64,000 nucleotides of DNA from Verrucomicrobiota bacterium (GCA_021733945.1 JAIPJX010000007.1:1-64000); one strand, 5' to 3'; shown: positions 15,699 through 25,754, numbered from the stretch's first letter. A program made the numbers and translations. The notes: generated by a model not told the origin, from the sequence alone.

Positions 15699-17288
15699 AT
15701 GCCTTCCATCATCGACCTCCACCGAGTCAACCCCCGAAACAAACGGGTTCTCGTCGTCCTCCTGTCCGCCTGTGCGACCTGCCTTTCTTCCCTTGCCGAC
15801 GTGCGTCTCCCGGCGATCTTCGGAGATCATATGGTGCTGCAGCGGTCGCAGAAGGACCCTGTCTGGGGCTGGGCCGACGCCGGTGAAAAGGTAACGGTTG
15901 CAATCGCGGGCCAGACGCATTCGACAACCGCCGATGATCAGGGGCACTGGAAGGTCCTGCTCGATCCGATCCAAGCGATCGGGCCGTTCACTCTGTCCGT
16001 CATCGGCAGGAACCGGATTGAGCTGACCGATGTGCTCGTGGGCGAGGTCTGGGTCTGCTCCGGACAGTCCAACATGCAATGGGCGGTCAACGCCTCGAAC
16101 GACGCGGATCTGGAGACATTGACCGCCAACTTCCCCAACATCCGGCTGATCACGGTGCCGCAGGTGGGAACCCAGGAACCGCAGTCCGATTTTAAAGGCC
16201 AATGGCAGCGTTGTTCGCCGGAGACCGTCGGATCGTTCTCCGGTGTTGGGTATTTCTTCGGACGCCAACTCCACCAGACGCTCAATGTGCCGATCGGCCT
16301 GATCGACAACTCATGGGGAGGATCTTCCTGCGAAGCCTGGGTCCGACGCGATCTTCTCGAAAAGGATCTAAACTACAGGCCATTGATGGAGCGTTGGGAG
16401 GAAACCGAACGAACGTTTGATTGGGACAAAATCCAGGCAGGCTATCAGGAGGATCTGGGCAAATGGCGGGATGCAACGGCCCAAGCAAAGGCGGCCGGCA
16501 CTCCCGCCCCGCCACGACCACGCACCCCCGCCAACCCGCTCGCCGGGCAACATCGCCCCGGAAACCTTTACAACGGCGTGCTCAAACCGATCATCGGCTA
16601 CGGCATTCGCGGTGCCATCTGGTACCAGGGCGAATCCAACGCGGGCCGCGCTTACCAGTATCGGGAGCTCTTTCCGCTGATGATTCAGAACTGGCGGGAT
16701 GAATGGAAGCAGGGTGATTTCCCCTTCTACTGGGTCCAGCTGGCCGATTTCCGCGACGAAAAATCCGAACCCGCCGAAAGCGACTGGGCCGAATTGCGCG
16801 AAGCTCAGACGATGACCATGGACCGACTCCCGAATACCGGCGAAGCGGTCATCATCGACCTGGGGGAAGCCCACGACATCCACCCCCGCAACAAACAGGA
16901 TGTGGCCAAGCGACTGGCCCGACTGGCCCTGGCGCGGGATTACGACATCAACATCGTTTCCCGAAGCCCGCGCTACCAGTCGATGGAGCGAAAGGACGGA
17001 AAAATCGTGCTCACCTTCGATCATGTCGGAGATGGATTGGACACCTTTGACGTCCGTCAACCGATCGGTTTTGCCATCGCGGGCGAGGACAGGAAGTTCG
17101 TATGGGCCAAAGCTCAAATCGCCAGCAAGAACCAGCTGGAAGTCTGGAGCACCGAGGTCCCCTCACCCGTTGCCGTCCGCTATGCCTGGGCCGACAACCC
17201 GGTCTGCAACCTCCAGAACAAGGAGGGCATCCCCGCCACCCCGTTCCGCACGGACGATTGGCCTGGGATTACCGTCGACAAAAAGTAA
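15699..17288 (+). CDS. Sialate O-acetylesterase
   Basis: A 529-residue exported SGNH-hydrolase that removes O-acetyl groups from sialic acids or other acetylated glycans. After a basic start, a hydrophobic signal segment ([19 protein letters not shown]) is followed by the family's N-terminal strand region [15 protein letters not shown]. The catalytic block [14 protein letters not shown] has the nucleophile Ser at about residue 124. [16 protein letters not shown], the strongly conserved [20 protein letters not shown] and the block with the catalytic Asp/His ([13 protein letters not shown]) follow. The C-terminal PFRTDDWPG is also typical. The Cys in the signal region could be a lipobox, but the fit is weak. 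No other glycan genes adjoin it, so its substrate is not set by context. Confidence 0.93.
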   Translation: MPSIIDLHRVNPRNKRVLVVLLSACATCLSSLADVRLPAIFGDHMVLQRSQKDPVWGWADAGEKVTVAIAGQTHSTTADDQGHWKVLLDPIQAIGPFTLSVIGRNRIELTDVLVGEVWVCSGQSNMQWAVNASNDADLETLTANFPNIRLITVPQVGTQEPQSDFKGQWQRCSPETVGSFSGVGYFFGRQLHQTLNVPIGLIDNSWGGSSCEAWVRRDLLEKDLNYRPLMERWEETERTFDWDKIQAGYQEDLGKWRDATAQAKAAGTPAPPRPRTPANPLAGQHRPGNLYNGVLKPIIGYGIRGAIWYQGESNAGRAYQYRELFPLMIQNWRDEWKQGDFPFYWVQLADFRDEKSEPAESDWAELREAQTMTMDRLPNTGEAVIIDLGEAHDIHPRNKQDVAKRLARLALARDYDINIVSRSPRYQSMERKDGKIVLTFDHVGDGLDTFDVRQPIGFAIAGEDRKFVWAKAQIASKNQLEVWSTEVPSPVAVRYAWADNPVCNLQNKEGIPATPFRTDDWPGITVDKK

Positions 17289-17312
17289 CAGGGGTGGCAT
17301 TGCCTTCCCGTT

Positions 17313-17480
17313 CCAATAGCGGTAGGGCGAAACGCACTGCCATTCGTTTAAGAACTGAAATGGTAGGGCGAAGCGTCCTCGCTGAGCCGCTCAACCGCTT
17401 GTCGGCTCACCGGGACGGATTCGCCCTACCCTCCGAATCTCTTAAACGAATGGCACTGCCATTCGTTTAAGAGATTCGGA
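17313..17480. repeat. Nested palindromes: compact hairpin element flanked by CCATTCGTTTAAG
   Basis: A compact 69-bp copy of the hairpin element (17362-17430) has left arm GGTAGGGCGAAGCGTCCTCG, a ~13-base loop, and right arm ending ATTCGCCCTACC. It is enclosed by CCATTCGTTTAAGA (17340-17353) and its reverse complement (17440-17453). The right flank is itself half of a 47-bp near-perfect palindrome: 23 bp at 17433-17455 match 17457-17479 in reverse complement around one central base. Confidence 0.9.
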
Positions 17481-17529
17481 CCGCTCTGCGTGGGTTCGTT
17501 GCACCGCTGGACGCGGCGTTCACAGGGGA

Positions 17530-17800
17530 GTTCATTTGGAGCGAATGTCTGCAATCTGTATGGATTCTCAGGAATGGCGTCCGAAGAACGACGGTGTTTT
17601 GGAGTGCGCGCGGCAGAGCGAAGCGTCGACGCCGCTTTGGCTGTAACTGGAGAGCCCAATCTCTTTGGCACGCGAAGAGGCAAACCCACTCCCGCCTCAT
17701 TCAGCATCTCGATCCCCTCCACTGAAAACATCGAGGAATCCTCAACGAGGGCATCTCCGCACCTTGACCGCATGCCCCCTTGTGGCGAACGCCCTCCGCG
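17530..17800. repeat. Copy of the composite dispersed repeat
   Basis: The ~40-bp GGAGTGCGCGCGGCAGAGCG...CGCTTTGG motif lies at 17601-17640, preceded by a stretch like 24136-24167 (ATGGCGTC..ACGAACGAC..TGTTTTGG). It is followed by GAGGAATCCTCAACGAGG...CATCTCCGCACC (17738-17762), matching about 24280-24310. No gene is supported. Confidence 0.8.
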
Positions 17801-17842
17801 CTTATACTGGTCTGGTTAGGAGATCGAAACCCGGGTTGCTTT

Positions 17843-20800
17843 ATGACGTCCCACGTCGGAATCAACATTGGTGCGGTCACAGTCAAGGTGGTTTCCCTGA
17901 GAGACGAAGTCAGGACATCAAGGATTCGACCCCATCACGGAAGAGTTCGAGCGGTGCTCACCGAACTCCTGGCAGAACCCGAATTCCTTCACGCGGATTT
18001 CTTCGGTGTTTCCGGTCTTCTGGGGCATATCTTCGAAGTAACCGCCATTCAGAGAGCCCTGCCCGAGGTAGCCGGAGACTTTGACGCGGTGGTTTCGCTC
18101 GGGGGCGAATCGTTCCTGGTCTATCTGATTGCAGACGGACAAATCCGGGACGTGCTCTCGCACAACAAATGCGCGGCTGGCACGGGTGAATTCTTCGTGC
18201 AACAGATTGGGCGGATGGGACTGGGAATGGAGGAAGCCATCAGGCGATCGATCGGGGGAAAGGTCGTTCCCATGGCTGCACGCTGCTCGGTGCACTGCAA
18301 ATCGGACATCACGCACAAGCTCAACCGGAACGAAGCCACGCCGGAGGACGCCCTGCACACGCTGCACGACATCATGGCGGGCAAGGTCAGTGCGCTGCTC
18401 GAAAAAGCGCAGCGTCCGTTGAAACGAATCCTGTTGATCGGGGGACTCACCCGCAACGCCGCCATGCTGGCTGCATGTCGGGGCAAACAACCCGCAGCGG
18501 AACTTGTGGTGATCCCGGAAAGCCCCTGGTTCGAGGCCTGGGGAACCGCCCTGCTCACCCGGGATCAACCCCATCACCGGACGCCGAAACTTTCCGCCAT
18601 CGCCAGTCTTCAGCATCTTGCCCCGCTCAATCATTACAACGATCAGGTGCGGGTCCTGCCTCCCCCGCCCCCGCAGCCCTGCCCAGACGGACCGCTGGTT
18701 CTCGGAGTTGATGTCGGGTCCACCACCACCAAGGCCCTGCTGCTGGATCCAGCCACCCGTGCGATCGTGGCCACCGAATATGTGAGAACCAACGCCGATC
18801 CGGTGGCGGCCACCCGCCGGTGTCTCAGGAGCCTGGCGACGCAGGTTGGCGATCGCCCGATCGGACTGGTGGGGAGCACGGGATCAGCGCGCGAACTGGC
18901 GGGTGCCTATCTGGGGACCAATCATATGTACAACGAGATTTCCGCGCACGCCGCGGGGGCGCACGAGATGGAACCCGGAGTGGACACGATCTTCGAGATC
19001 GGAGGACAGGATTCCAAATACATCCACCTGGTCAATGGGGTACCGATCCAATACGCCATGAACAACGCCTGCTCAGCGGGAACCGGTTCGTTCCTTGAGG
19101 AGAGCGCGCACGGCGACCTGGGAATCGACGTCAGGCAGATCGCGGATCTGGCGCTCCAAGCCCCGGCCCCGGCCCCGTTGAAGGCCACCTGCGCGGCGTT
19201 TATCAATTCGGACATCCGGGTCGCCCAACAGGAGGGGCATTCCCAGCAGAACATTCTGGCCGGATTGGTCTATGCCATCGCAGCCAACTACCTCAACCGG
19301 GTCAAGGGCTCGCGACCAGTCGGGAACAAGGTTTTTTTCCAGGGAGGCGTTGCTCTGAATCGTGCGGTCGGAAACGCTTTCGCGGCGAGCCTCCGACGCC
19401 CCGTGGTGATTCCACCGCACCCCGAACTGCTGGGAGCGCTCGGAGTTGCGCTGCTTGCTCTGGAACGGGAAGGGACCGTTTCGGAGAACGGAAGGCGATT
19501 GCTGAGCCTGGCGAGTCCGGAATTGACCCTGGCTTCCCGGTTCACCTGCGGTGCCTGCACGATGCATTGCAGCATCGACCGGTTCCAGGTCGCCGGACGG
19601 CGGTTCCCCTTCGGCGGGCGCTGCACGTTGTATGAAAACGTGTGGAAACGCACCGAACGTGCTGCGCGCCCTCCGGATCTGGTGGACCAAAGGACCCGAC
19701 TCCTGTTTAAAGCACGCCCGGACGCCGATGGGAACAACGGCCTGCGCCTGGGCATTCCCAAGGCTCTGACCACCCACTCGTTGTATCCCCTGTATGCGGG
19801 CTTTTTCGAGGCACTGGGAATGCCGGTTGTGCTTTCGGGCATTGATCCGCAGGGGGAACGACGCTCCAACGCAGGGTTTTGTTTCCCGGCCCAGATGGCA
19901 CACGGCGCGGTGATGGACCTTGAAAACCGGGGTGTGGACCGGGTGTTTCTGCCCCATGTCTCCCATTTGCACCCGCCCTCGGTCAGCCGCAACGGATACC
20001 TCTGCCCCATCACCCAGGCCTGCCCCTATTACATGGTCAAGGCATTTCCATCAATCCAGTTTCTCTCGCCGGTGCTCGACTTCTCGCGCGGCTATGAAGC
20101 CTGTCCATCCATGGTGGAAATGGCGGTCAACGAGTTACACATCCCCAGGGAGCGGGCCCGGGCGGCGTGGGACCTCGCGGTGAAATCGCAGAACGAAACG
20201 GAAACCGCGCTCCGCGAACTTGGAGAACGAGCCCTCCAGCAGGCGCTAGCGGAAGGGAAAGCGGCAATCCTCCTCACGGGCCACAGCTACACTGCTTTCT
20301 GGGCGGAGGCTTCACAGTCGGTCTCGAGGAAACTCTCGGGCATGGGAGTCCTGACCATTCCGGCAGACTGCCTGCCGCCCGCGCGAGATGGCCCCACATC
20401 ATGGCATTTTGCCAATCAGATCCTGAACGCCACCGCCCTTGCGCGGCGGCATCCCAATTTGTTCCTGCTTTGCGTGAGCAATTTCAGCTGCACTCTGGAC
20501 GCATTCACGCAATCGGCAATCGCATCGGAAATGGGTTCCAAACCTTACTTGATCCTGGAAATGGACGCGCACACGGCCGACGCGGGGGTACAGACCCGCC
20601 TCGAGGCTTTCCTCGATGTGGTGCATAATCATCAGGCCGTGCTCCCCACCCGGGTTTGTGACCCGTTTGTTCCGTGTCGCCTTTCCGTGGACGGCCGGGT
20701 GATCCGGGCCAGCGGCGAAGTGGTTCCCATCACCGACCCGCGAGTTCGGATCTATTTCCCGAGCTTCTCACCCAGCCATTCTCAGGCAATCGCGCTGGCG

Positions 20801-22033
20801 ACCCGCTGGCTGGGCATGCACCCGGGCGAGGTCCCTCCCCTGGATCGCACCCAGCTGGCGCGGGGTCTGCAACACACGTCCGGGGGCGAATGCCTTCCTC
20901 TGCCGATCTGCATCGGTCAACTCCTCCAGGTCCACGAGAACCAGGCACCCGGCGAAATCGCCGGCTTCTTCATGGTCCGCGGCGGAGCTCCCTGTGTGGT
21001 GGATTGTTACACGGACTATTTCGACCGGTTCATCCGGGAAAACCGGTTTCCGGACCTCTTCCTGGTCAACCCGTGCGCCGAAAACAGTTATCTCGGCTTC
21101 GACCAGGCCTTTCTGGCCCGGCACCTTGCCCCGGCCCTGTTGGTAGCCGACCTCCTGGTGGAAATGGAACAGGTGGTCCGGGTAGTGGGCGCACCCGGCT
21201 CCATGCAGTCGCTTCGGACTGAGTGGACGAACCTGTTGCGTTCGAGCCAGACACTGGATCAATTCCAGGCCGCACTCCCCGGGTTCGTGGACCGCCTGGC
21301 GGCACTGCCCCGCAGGCTCGATCCCAGGGACGTTCCGCGGGTGGTGGTGACCGGCGATTTTTTCACGCGGTTCAACTCGTTCTTCATGGAGGGGGTTCCC
21401 GATCTGTACGCCCGGCACGGGATCATTCTCAAACCGGTGGACCTGACGGATCTGATGCTTTACAGCAGCTACTACCACGTTGCAGAGAGCGCCAACGGCT
21501 GGGGCTTGAGACCCGGACGACTCGCTTTTGCAAAAGCCTGCATGAGGATCGGGCATCCGGACGGCAAACTCTACCTGCAACGCTGGGCAGCGTTTATGGC
21601 CAAACGCTGGTCCGAGGGTACCTACCGGCGGCTCTTCCAAAAAACGGGTCTGTTGGTCACTTCCTCCACCGATGCCTCAGCGCCCTACGCACGCGCCTCC
21701 GAGCACATTTCGCCAACCATCTACAGCGAGATCACCCCAACCGTCGGCAAAGGCATGCAGGCGGCGGCCGAGGGCTACTCGGGCGTCATCCTCATCGGCC
21801 CATTCAACTGTCTGCCCTACCGGATCTCCGAGGCGATTCTCAGGCCCTTCTCCATCGAGTTCGGCATGCCCCTGCTCACCTGTGAAAGCGACGGCGCCGC
21901 CGTCACCCCTTCGTTCCTCCGGCAGGTCGAGGTCCACATCCGGCAGGTGTTGGAACATCACGCCCGGAATGGCGCCCGACCGCCCCTTTCCCGGAGCCTC
22001 CTTGACCGATCGGAAACCAAACAATCACGCTAG
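17843..22033 (+). CDS. Fused 2-hydroxyacyl-CoA dehydratase activase (BcrAD/BadFG plus DUF2229)
   Basis: A 1,396-residue cytoplasmic protein. It has two consecutive ASKHA ATPase domains of the HgdC/BcrAD type: residues ~1-275, starting VGINIGAVTVKVV, and ~290-560, starting LVLGVDVGSTTTKALLLD. A Cys-rich segment CGACTMHC...GGRCTLYENVW and a long DUF2229/CoA-activase region to the end follow. Activases use ATP to push an electron from a [4Fe-4S] cluster into 2-hydroxyacyl-CoA dehydratases or benzoyl-CoA reductases. Both ASKHA domains keep the cluster-type cysteines: NKCAAGTGEF with ARCSVHCKSD, and NNACSAGTGSF with KATCAAF. The ATG at 17843 puts the first phosphate-binding loop at the N-terminus. 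The stand-alone fused form is known but its substrate is undefined, and no dehydratase subunit gene adjoins it. Confidence 0.9.
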   Translation: MTSHVGINIGAVTVKVVSLRDEVRTSRIRPHHGRVRAVLTELLAEPEFLHADFFGVSGLLGHIFEVTAIQRALPEVAGDFDAVVSLGGESFLVYLIADGQIRDVLSHNKCAAGTGEFFVQQIGRMGLGMEEAIRRSIGGKVVPMAARCSVHCKSDITHKLNRNEATPEDALHTLHDIMAGKVSALLEKAQRPLKRILLIGGLTRNAAMLAACRGKQPAAELVVIPESPWFEAWGTALLTRDQPHHRTPKLSAIASLQHLAPLNHYNDQVRVLPPPPPQPCPDGPLVLGVDVGSTTTKALLLDPATRAIVATEYVRTNADPVAATRRCLRSLATQVGDRPIGLVGSTGSARELAGAYLGTNHMYNEISAHAAGAHEMEPGVDTIFEIGGQDSKYIHLVNGVPIQYAMNNACSAGTGSFLEESAHGDLGIDVRQIADLALQAPAPAPLKATCAAFINSDIRVAQQEGHSQQNILAGLVYAIAANYLNRVKGSRPVGNKVFFQGGVALNRAVGNAFAASLRRPVVIPPHPELLGALGVALLALEREGTVSENGRRLLSLASPELTLASRFTCGACTMHCSIDRFQVAGRRFPFGGRCTLYENVWKRTERAARPPDLVDQRTRLLFKARPDADGNNGLRLGIPKALTTHSLYPLYAGFFEALGMPVVLSGIDPQGERRSNAGFCFPAQMAHGAVMDLENRGVDRVFLPHVSHLHPPSVSRNGYLCPITQACPYYMVKAFPSIQFLSPVLDFSRGYEACPSMVEMAVNELHIPRERARAAWDLAVKSQNETETALRELGERALQQALAEGKAAILLTGHSYTAFWAEASQSVSRKLSGMGVLTIPADCLPPARDGPTSWHFANQILNATALARRHPNLFLLCVSNFSCTLDAFTQSAIASEMGSKPYLILEMDAHTADAGVQTRLEAFLDVVHNHQAVLPTRVCDPFVPCRLSVDGRVIRASGEVVPITDPRVRIYFPSFSPSHSQAIALATRWLGMHPGEVPPLDRTQLARGLQHTSGGECLPLPICIGQLLQVHENQAPGEIAGFFMVRGGAPCVVDCYTDYFDRFIRENRFPDLFLVNPCAENSYLGFDQAFLARHLAPALLVADLLVEMEQVVRVVGAPGSMQSLRTEWTNLLRSSQTLDQFQAALPGFVDRLAALPRRLDPRDVPRVVVTGDFFTRFNSFFMEGVPDLYARHGIILKPVDLTDLMLYSSYYHVAESANGWGLRPGRLAFAKACMRIGHPDGKLYLQRWAAFMAKRWSEGTYRRLFQKTGLLVTSSTDASAPYARASEHISPTIYSEITPTVGKGMQAAAEGYSGVILIGPFNCLPYRISEAILRPFSIEFGMPLLTCESDGAAVTPSFLRQVEVHIRQVLEHHARNGARPPLSRSLLDRSETKQSR

Positions 22034-22212
22034 ACTCGATCGTGTTCGGAAATGCGAAGGCCGACCGGAGCGACGACCGCGTTTCCGCTTTTTCGATGCG
22101 CCCGCCGAAAACCGGGGCAAACCGACGCGGGAGACGACGTTTTTGTGCTCGTTCCACCCAATCTTTTCTGGACCAAACCACATGAATGCATTAGCTCTTA
22201 GGGATAATCACT

Positions 22213-23235
22213 ATGAAATCTACAGCTCTCAGATTATTGATCCTCGGCATCGCCGGAACCATCCTTCCACCCGCCACTCAGGCGCAGTCGGCAACGCCTC
22301 AGCTCACCAGGCAGCAGAAGCAGGAATTGAGGGAGACCGCCAAGGTGGTCCTCGCACCCCTGCCCGACAAAATGCCGGGCTCCGAAAACGACACACCGGC
22401 CCGAATTGCGCTTGGGAAAAAGCTCTTTTTCGAGACAAAACTCTCCAAGAACGAAAGTATTTCCTGCAACTCCTGCCATCGGGTCGATGCGGGTCTCGGT
22501 GGCGTGGACAACGCTTCCGTGTCCTCGGGCGCTTTTGCCGAAACTGGTGATCGGAATGCTCCCACCGTCCTGAACGCCGGATTTCATCTCGCCCAGTTCT
22601 GGGATGGACGCGCGCCCAATTTGGTGGAACAGGCCAAGGGACCCATTTTAAACCCGATCGAAATGTCGATGCCCGAAGAAGCCACCGTGCTGAGCCGTTT
22701 GAATGCGGACGCCGAATACCCGGCATTGTTCCGCAGGGCATTCCCGGATCAGGGCTCGCCCGTCACCTACCAGAATCTGGCAGAAGCCATTGCAGCCTTC
22801 GAGCGCACCCTGATAACGCACGACCGTTTCGACGATTTTCTGAAAGGCGACAACGAGGCCCTTTCGGCGCTCGAACTTCAGGGACTGTTGAAGTTCACCC
22901 AGTACGGCTGCACCACCTGCCATACGGGGCCGGCAATCGGAGGTGCCCTTTACCAAAAGGTCGGCCTTGTGCATCCTTACGAAAACTTCAGTGACGTGGG
23001 TCGGGAAAAGATCACCAAGGATGAAGATGACCGGTACAAGTTCAAGGTGCCCAGCCTGCGGAACATCGCGTTGACCGCCCCGTATTTCCACGACGGCGGA
23101 GTGGCCTCGCTCGATTTTGCGGTTCGCAAGATGGCCTACATGCAACTCGGTCTTGAAATTTCAACCGAGGATACACACGCCATCGTCGCGTTCCTTAAAT
23201 CCCTCACCGACAAAGAGCGGGTCCCGGCCAAATAG
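22213..23235 (+). CDS. Di-haem cytochrome-c peroxidase (MauG/CCP family)
   Basis: A 340-residue periplasmic protein with signal peptide MKSTALRLLILGIAGTILPP... cleaved near AQA. It has two c-type haem sites, CNSCH at residues 85-89 and CTTCH at 233-237, in the order of bacterial di-haem peroxidases. The first lies in the typical LGKKLFFETKLSKNESISCN context, and the motifs RNAPTVLNAGF, FWDGRAPNL, NPIEM and VPSLRNIALTAPYFHDG are all family hallmarks. It reduces hydrogen peroxide with electrons from cytochrome c, or oxidises a partner protein as MauG does. TTAGGG lies about 10 bases before the ATG. It follows the activase gene by 180 bp on the same strand. Confidence 0.94.
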   Translation: MKSTALRLLILGIAGTILPPATQAQSATPQLTRQQKQELRETAKVVLAPLPDKMPGSENDTPARIALGKKLFFETKLSKNESISCNSCHRVDAGLGGVDNASVSSGAFAETGDRNAPTVLNAGFHLAQFWDGRAPNLVEQAKGPILNPIEMSMPEEATVLSRLNADAEYPALFRRAFPDQGSPVTYQNLAEAIAAFERTLITHDRFDDFLKGDNEALSALELQGLLKFTQYGCTTCHTGPAIGGALYQKVGLVHPYENFSDVGREKITKDEDDRYKFKVPSLRNIALTAPYFHDGGVASLDFAVRKMAYMQLGLEISTEDTHAIVAFLKSLTDKERVPAK

Positions 23236-23252
23236 CCCGAAAGAGCCCAAAA

Positions 23253-23995
23253 GGTAGGGCGAAGCGTCCCCGCTGAGCCGCCCCCCCCGGGGGGGGCATC
23301 ACCCGCTGACGCCGCCGATGACCGCAGTTTTTTTCCGTCCTCTGCGGCCCGACGCTCACCGGGACGGTTCGCGCTACCTTCCCCCCGCCCCAACGGCGGT
23401 AGGGCGAAGCGTCCCCGCTGAGCCGCCCCCCCGGGGGGGCACCAACCGCTGACGCCGCCTATGACCGCAGTTTTTTTCCGTCCTCTGCGGCCCGACGCTC
23501 ACCGGGACGGTTCGCGCCACCTTTCCCCCTCTCCCTTTCCAATCTCGGTAGGGCGAAGCGTCCCCGCTGAGCCGCGGGTGTCGGCAGGGGAGGGCTGCAG
23601 GGGATGCTCACCGGGACGGTTCGCGCTACCTTCCCCCCTCTCCCTTTCCAATTTCGGTAGGACGAAGCGTCCCCGCTGAGCCGCCCCCCCCCCAGGGGGG
23701 GCATCAACCACTGACGCCGCCGATGACCGCAGTTTTTTTTCCGTCCTCTGCGGCCCGACACTCACCGGGACGGTTCGCGCTACCTTCCCCCCGCCCCAAC
23801 GGCGGTAGGGCGAAGCGTCCGCGCTGAGCCGCGGGTGTCGGCAGGGGAGGGCTGCAGGGGATGCTCACCGGGACGGTTCGCTCCACCTTTCCCCCTCTCC
23901 CTTTCCAATTTCGGTAGGGCGAAGCGTCCGCGCTGAGCCGCTTGGCCACCCGAGATCCAAATCCCCCCCTCACTCACCGGGACGGTTCGCGCCCA
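23253..23995. repeat. Cluster of six hairpin elements with exchangeable cores
   Basis: Elements lie at about 23253-23378, 23398-23521, 23547-23630, 23656-23784, 23804-23886 and 23913-23995. All start GGTAGG(G/A)CGAAGCGTCC and end CTCACCGGGACGGTTCGC..., separated by 15-30 bp pyrimidine-rich linkers (CTTCCCCCCTCTCCCTTTCC-like). The cores fall into three types in the order B, B, A, B, A, C. B has a C-run/G-run plus GACCGCAGTTTTTTTCCGTC, A has GGGTGTCGGCAGGGGAGGGC, and C is unique. No gene is present. Confidence 0.93.
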
Positions 23996-24345
23996 TGCCA
24001 TTCGTTTAAGGGATTTGGAAGGCGGGGGTGGTCCGTTTGGATGTCTGCCTCGCGGTTGGAGCAGTGGATCCCGAATCGGGATCGCCTCATTTTTTCACCG
24101 GAACGTACGGGAAGGACCGTGTTGTTTAGGACTCCACGTCATGGCGTCGGACGAACGACCGTGTTTTGGAGTGCGCGCGGCAGAGCGCAGCGCCGACGCC
24201 GCTTTGGTCCTGCCCGAAGAGGCCAACCCGCTTATTCCCATCAGGATCCCAATCCATTCAACGGCAAGCCATGAGGAACCTCGAAATCCTCAACGAGGAC
24301 ATCTCCGCCCCCCCGCGCTACCTTCCCGCCTTGGGTGCAGGGATT
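23996..24345. repeat. Composite dispersed repeat, second long copy
   Basis: CCATTCGTTTAAGGGATTTG (23998) is followed by the GGATGTCTGCCTCGCGG...CACCGGAACGTA module (about 24040-24107, matching 4285-4351). Next comes the GGAGTGCGCGCGGCAGAGCG...GCTTTGG motif (24168-24207), then GAAATCCTCAACGAGGACAT..., matching the copy at 17738. It ends shortly before nupC, so the nupC promoter may lie inside or beside the repeat. Confidence 0.85.
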
Positions 24346-24391
24346 CCTTTTATATCTTGTGATCGGCTGGCGGGCAAAATAACTTGCCGCC

Positions 24392-25630
24392 ATGCCGCCA
24401 CAGCTCGTGAGTTTCCTGGGTCTCGCCGTCATCATTTCGTGCACCTGGGCGATCTCACGGAACCGCCGCGTATTCCCGTGGCGAACCGTCGCATGGGGCC
24501 TTGGACTGCAATGCGCCTTTGCCCTTTTGATTCTAAAAACATCGGCTGGCGTCGCGATCTTCGAAGCGGCGCGCGAAGCCACCGGCAAGATCTCCGAGTT
24601 TGCAACCGAAGGCGGGAAAATGGTCTTCGGCTCTCTGGCTGACCCGGCTTTTCTGGGAGAGAAATGGGGGCCAAACCACGCGTTTATCCTCGCGATCACC
24701 GTCACCACCACCATCGTGGTTGTTTCAGCCCTGTCGTCCCTGCTCTATCACTGGGGAATCCTTCAACGAATCGTCCGGGCGGTAGCGTTTGTGATGCAGA
24801 AATCCATGCGTACCAGCGGAAGCGAAACCCTGGCGGCAGCCGCGAATATTTTCATGGGCCAGACCGAAGCGCCGCTCCTGGTCAGACCCTACCTCCGAAC
24901 CATGACCCAAAGCGAGCTTCTCGCGATGATGACCGGAGGCATGGCCACGATCGCGGGGAGCGTCCTGATCGTATATGTTTCCTTCGGTGCCATCCCGGGG
25001 CACCTTCTCACCGCCTCGGTGATGAGCGCTCCCGCCGCCCTGATGATCGCCAAGATTCTCCTGCCGGAAACCGAGATCAGCGAGACCGCCAACCATGCCC
25101 CGTTGGTCATCGAGAAGACCGCCACAAACGGAATCGATGCCCTCTGCCAGGGTGCATCGGACGGCATGCGCCTGTCGATCAACGTGATTGCGATGTTGAT
25201 CGCGTTTGTCGCACTGATCGCGATGGCCAACTCCCTGTTACAGCTGCTTCTGTCTCCTTTTTCGATCGAATTGACCCTCCAGCAACTGGTCGGCTGGATC
25301 AACGCACCCTTCGCGTGGCTCATTGGAGTACCCGCCAAGGATTGCTCCCTGGTCGGTCAGATGCTCGGCGAACGGATCGTGCTCAACGAATTCTTCGGTT
25401 ATATGACGTTGACCCAGAACTGGGATCTGCTGGACGAACGCAGCCGCACCCTCGCCACCTACGCCCTGTGCGGGTTCGCCAACTTCGGCAGCGTGGCGAT
25501 CCAGATCGGCGGCATCGGCGTCCTGGTGCCGGAACGCCGCACCGATCTGGCACGCCTTGGCCTGCTCTCCATGGTGGGGGGGCTGCTCACCTGCTACACC
25601 ACCGCTGCCATGGTCGGCATCCTCCTGTAG
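24392..25630 (+). CDS. NupC-type concentrative nucleoside transporter
   Basis: A 412-residue inner-membrane protein of the CNT family, which imports nucleosides with protons or sodium. There are about eight hydrophobic segments, beginning VSFLGLAVIISCTWAI. Signature stretches are NIFMGQTEAPLLVRPYL (nucleoside/ion site), MMTGGMATIAGSVL, and CGFANFGSVAIQIGGIGVLV near the end, all characteristic of NupC-like carriers. The length fits the family (about 400). It is probably monocistronic: repeats lie upstream and a hairpin lies just downstream. The exact nucleoside range and the coupling ion cannot be set from sequence alone. Confidence 0.94.
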   Translation: MPPQLVSFLGLAVIISCTWAISRNRRVFPWRTVAWGLGLQCAFALLILKTSAGVAIFEAAREATGKISEFATEGGKMVFGSLADPAFLGEKWGPNHAFILAITVTTTIVVVSALSSLLYHWGILQRIVRAVAFVMQKSMRTSGSETLAAAANIFMGQTEAPLLVRPYLRTMTQSELLAMMTGGMATIAGSVLIVYVSFGAIPGHLLTASVMSAPAALMIAKILLPETEISETANHAPLVIEKTATNGIDALCQGASDGMRLSINVIAMLIAFVALIAMANSLLQLLLSPFSIELTLQQLVGWINAPFAWLIGVPAKDCSLVGQMLGERIVLNEFFGYMTLTQNWDLLDERSRTLATYALCGFANFGSVAIQIGGIGVLVPERRTDLARLGLLSMVGGLLTCYTTAAMVGILL

Positions 25631-25642
25631 GAGCCCCCCGCA

Positions 25643-25669
25643 TGCCCCGGCATCCCTCCATCCGGGGCA
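25643..25669 (+). terminator. Possible nupC terminator hairpin
   Basis: An 8-bp perfect stem TGCCCCGG / CCGGGGCA with an 11-base loop, 13 bases past the nupC stop. It lacks a clear T tract, so it may be a weak or Rho-assisted terminator. Confidence 0.45.
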
Positions 25670-25754
25670 ACCTGCCCCACCCACCGCACGACGGGTAAAA
25701 AATCACCTTTTCCTCACCTGGATCTTTGCGTAGGTTAATCGGATCCTGCACTGA

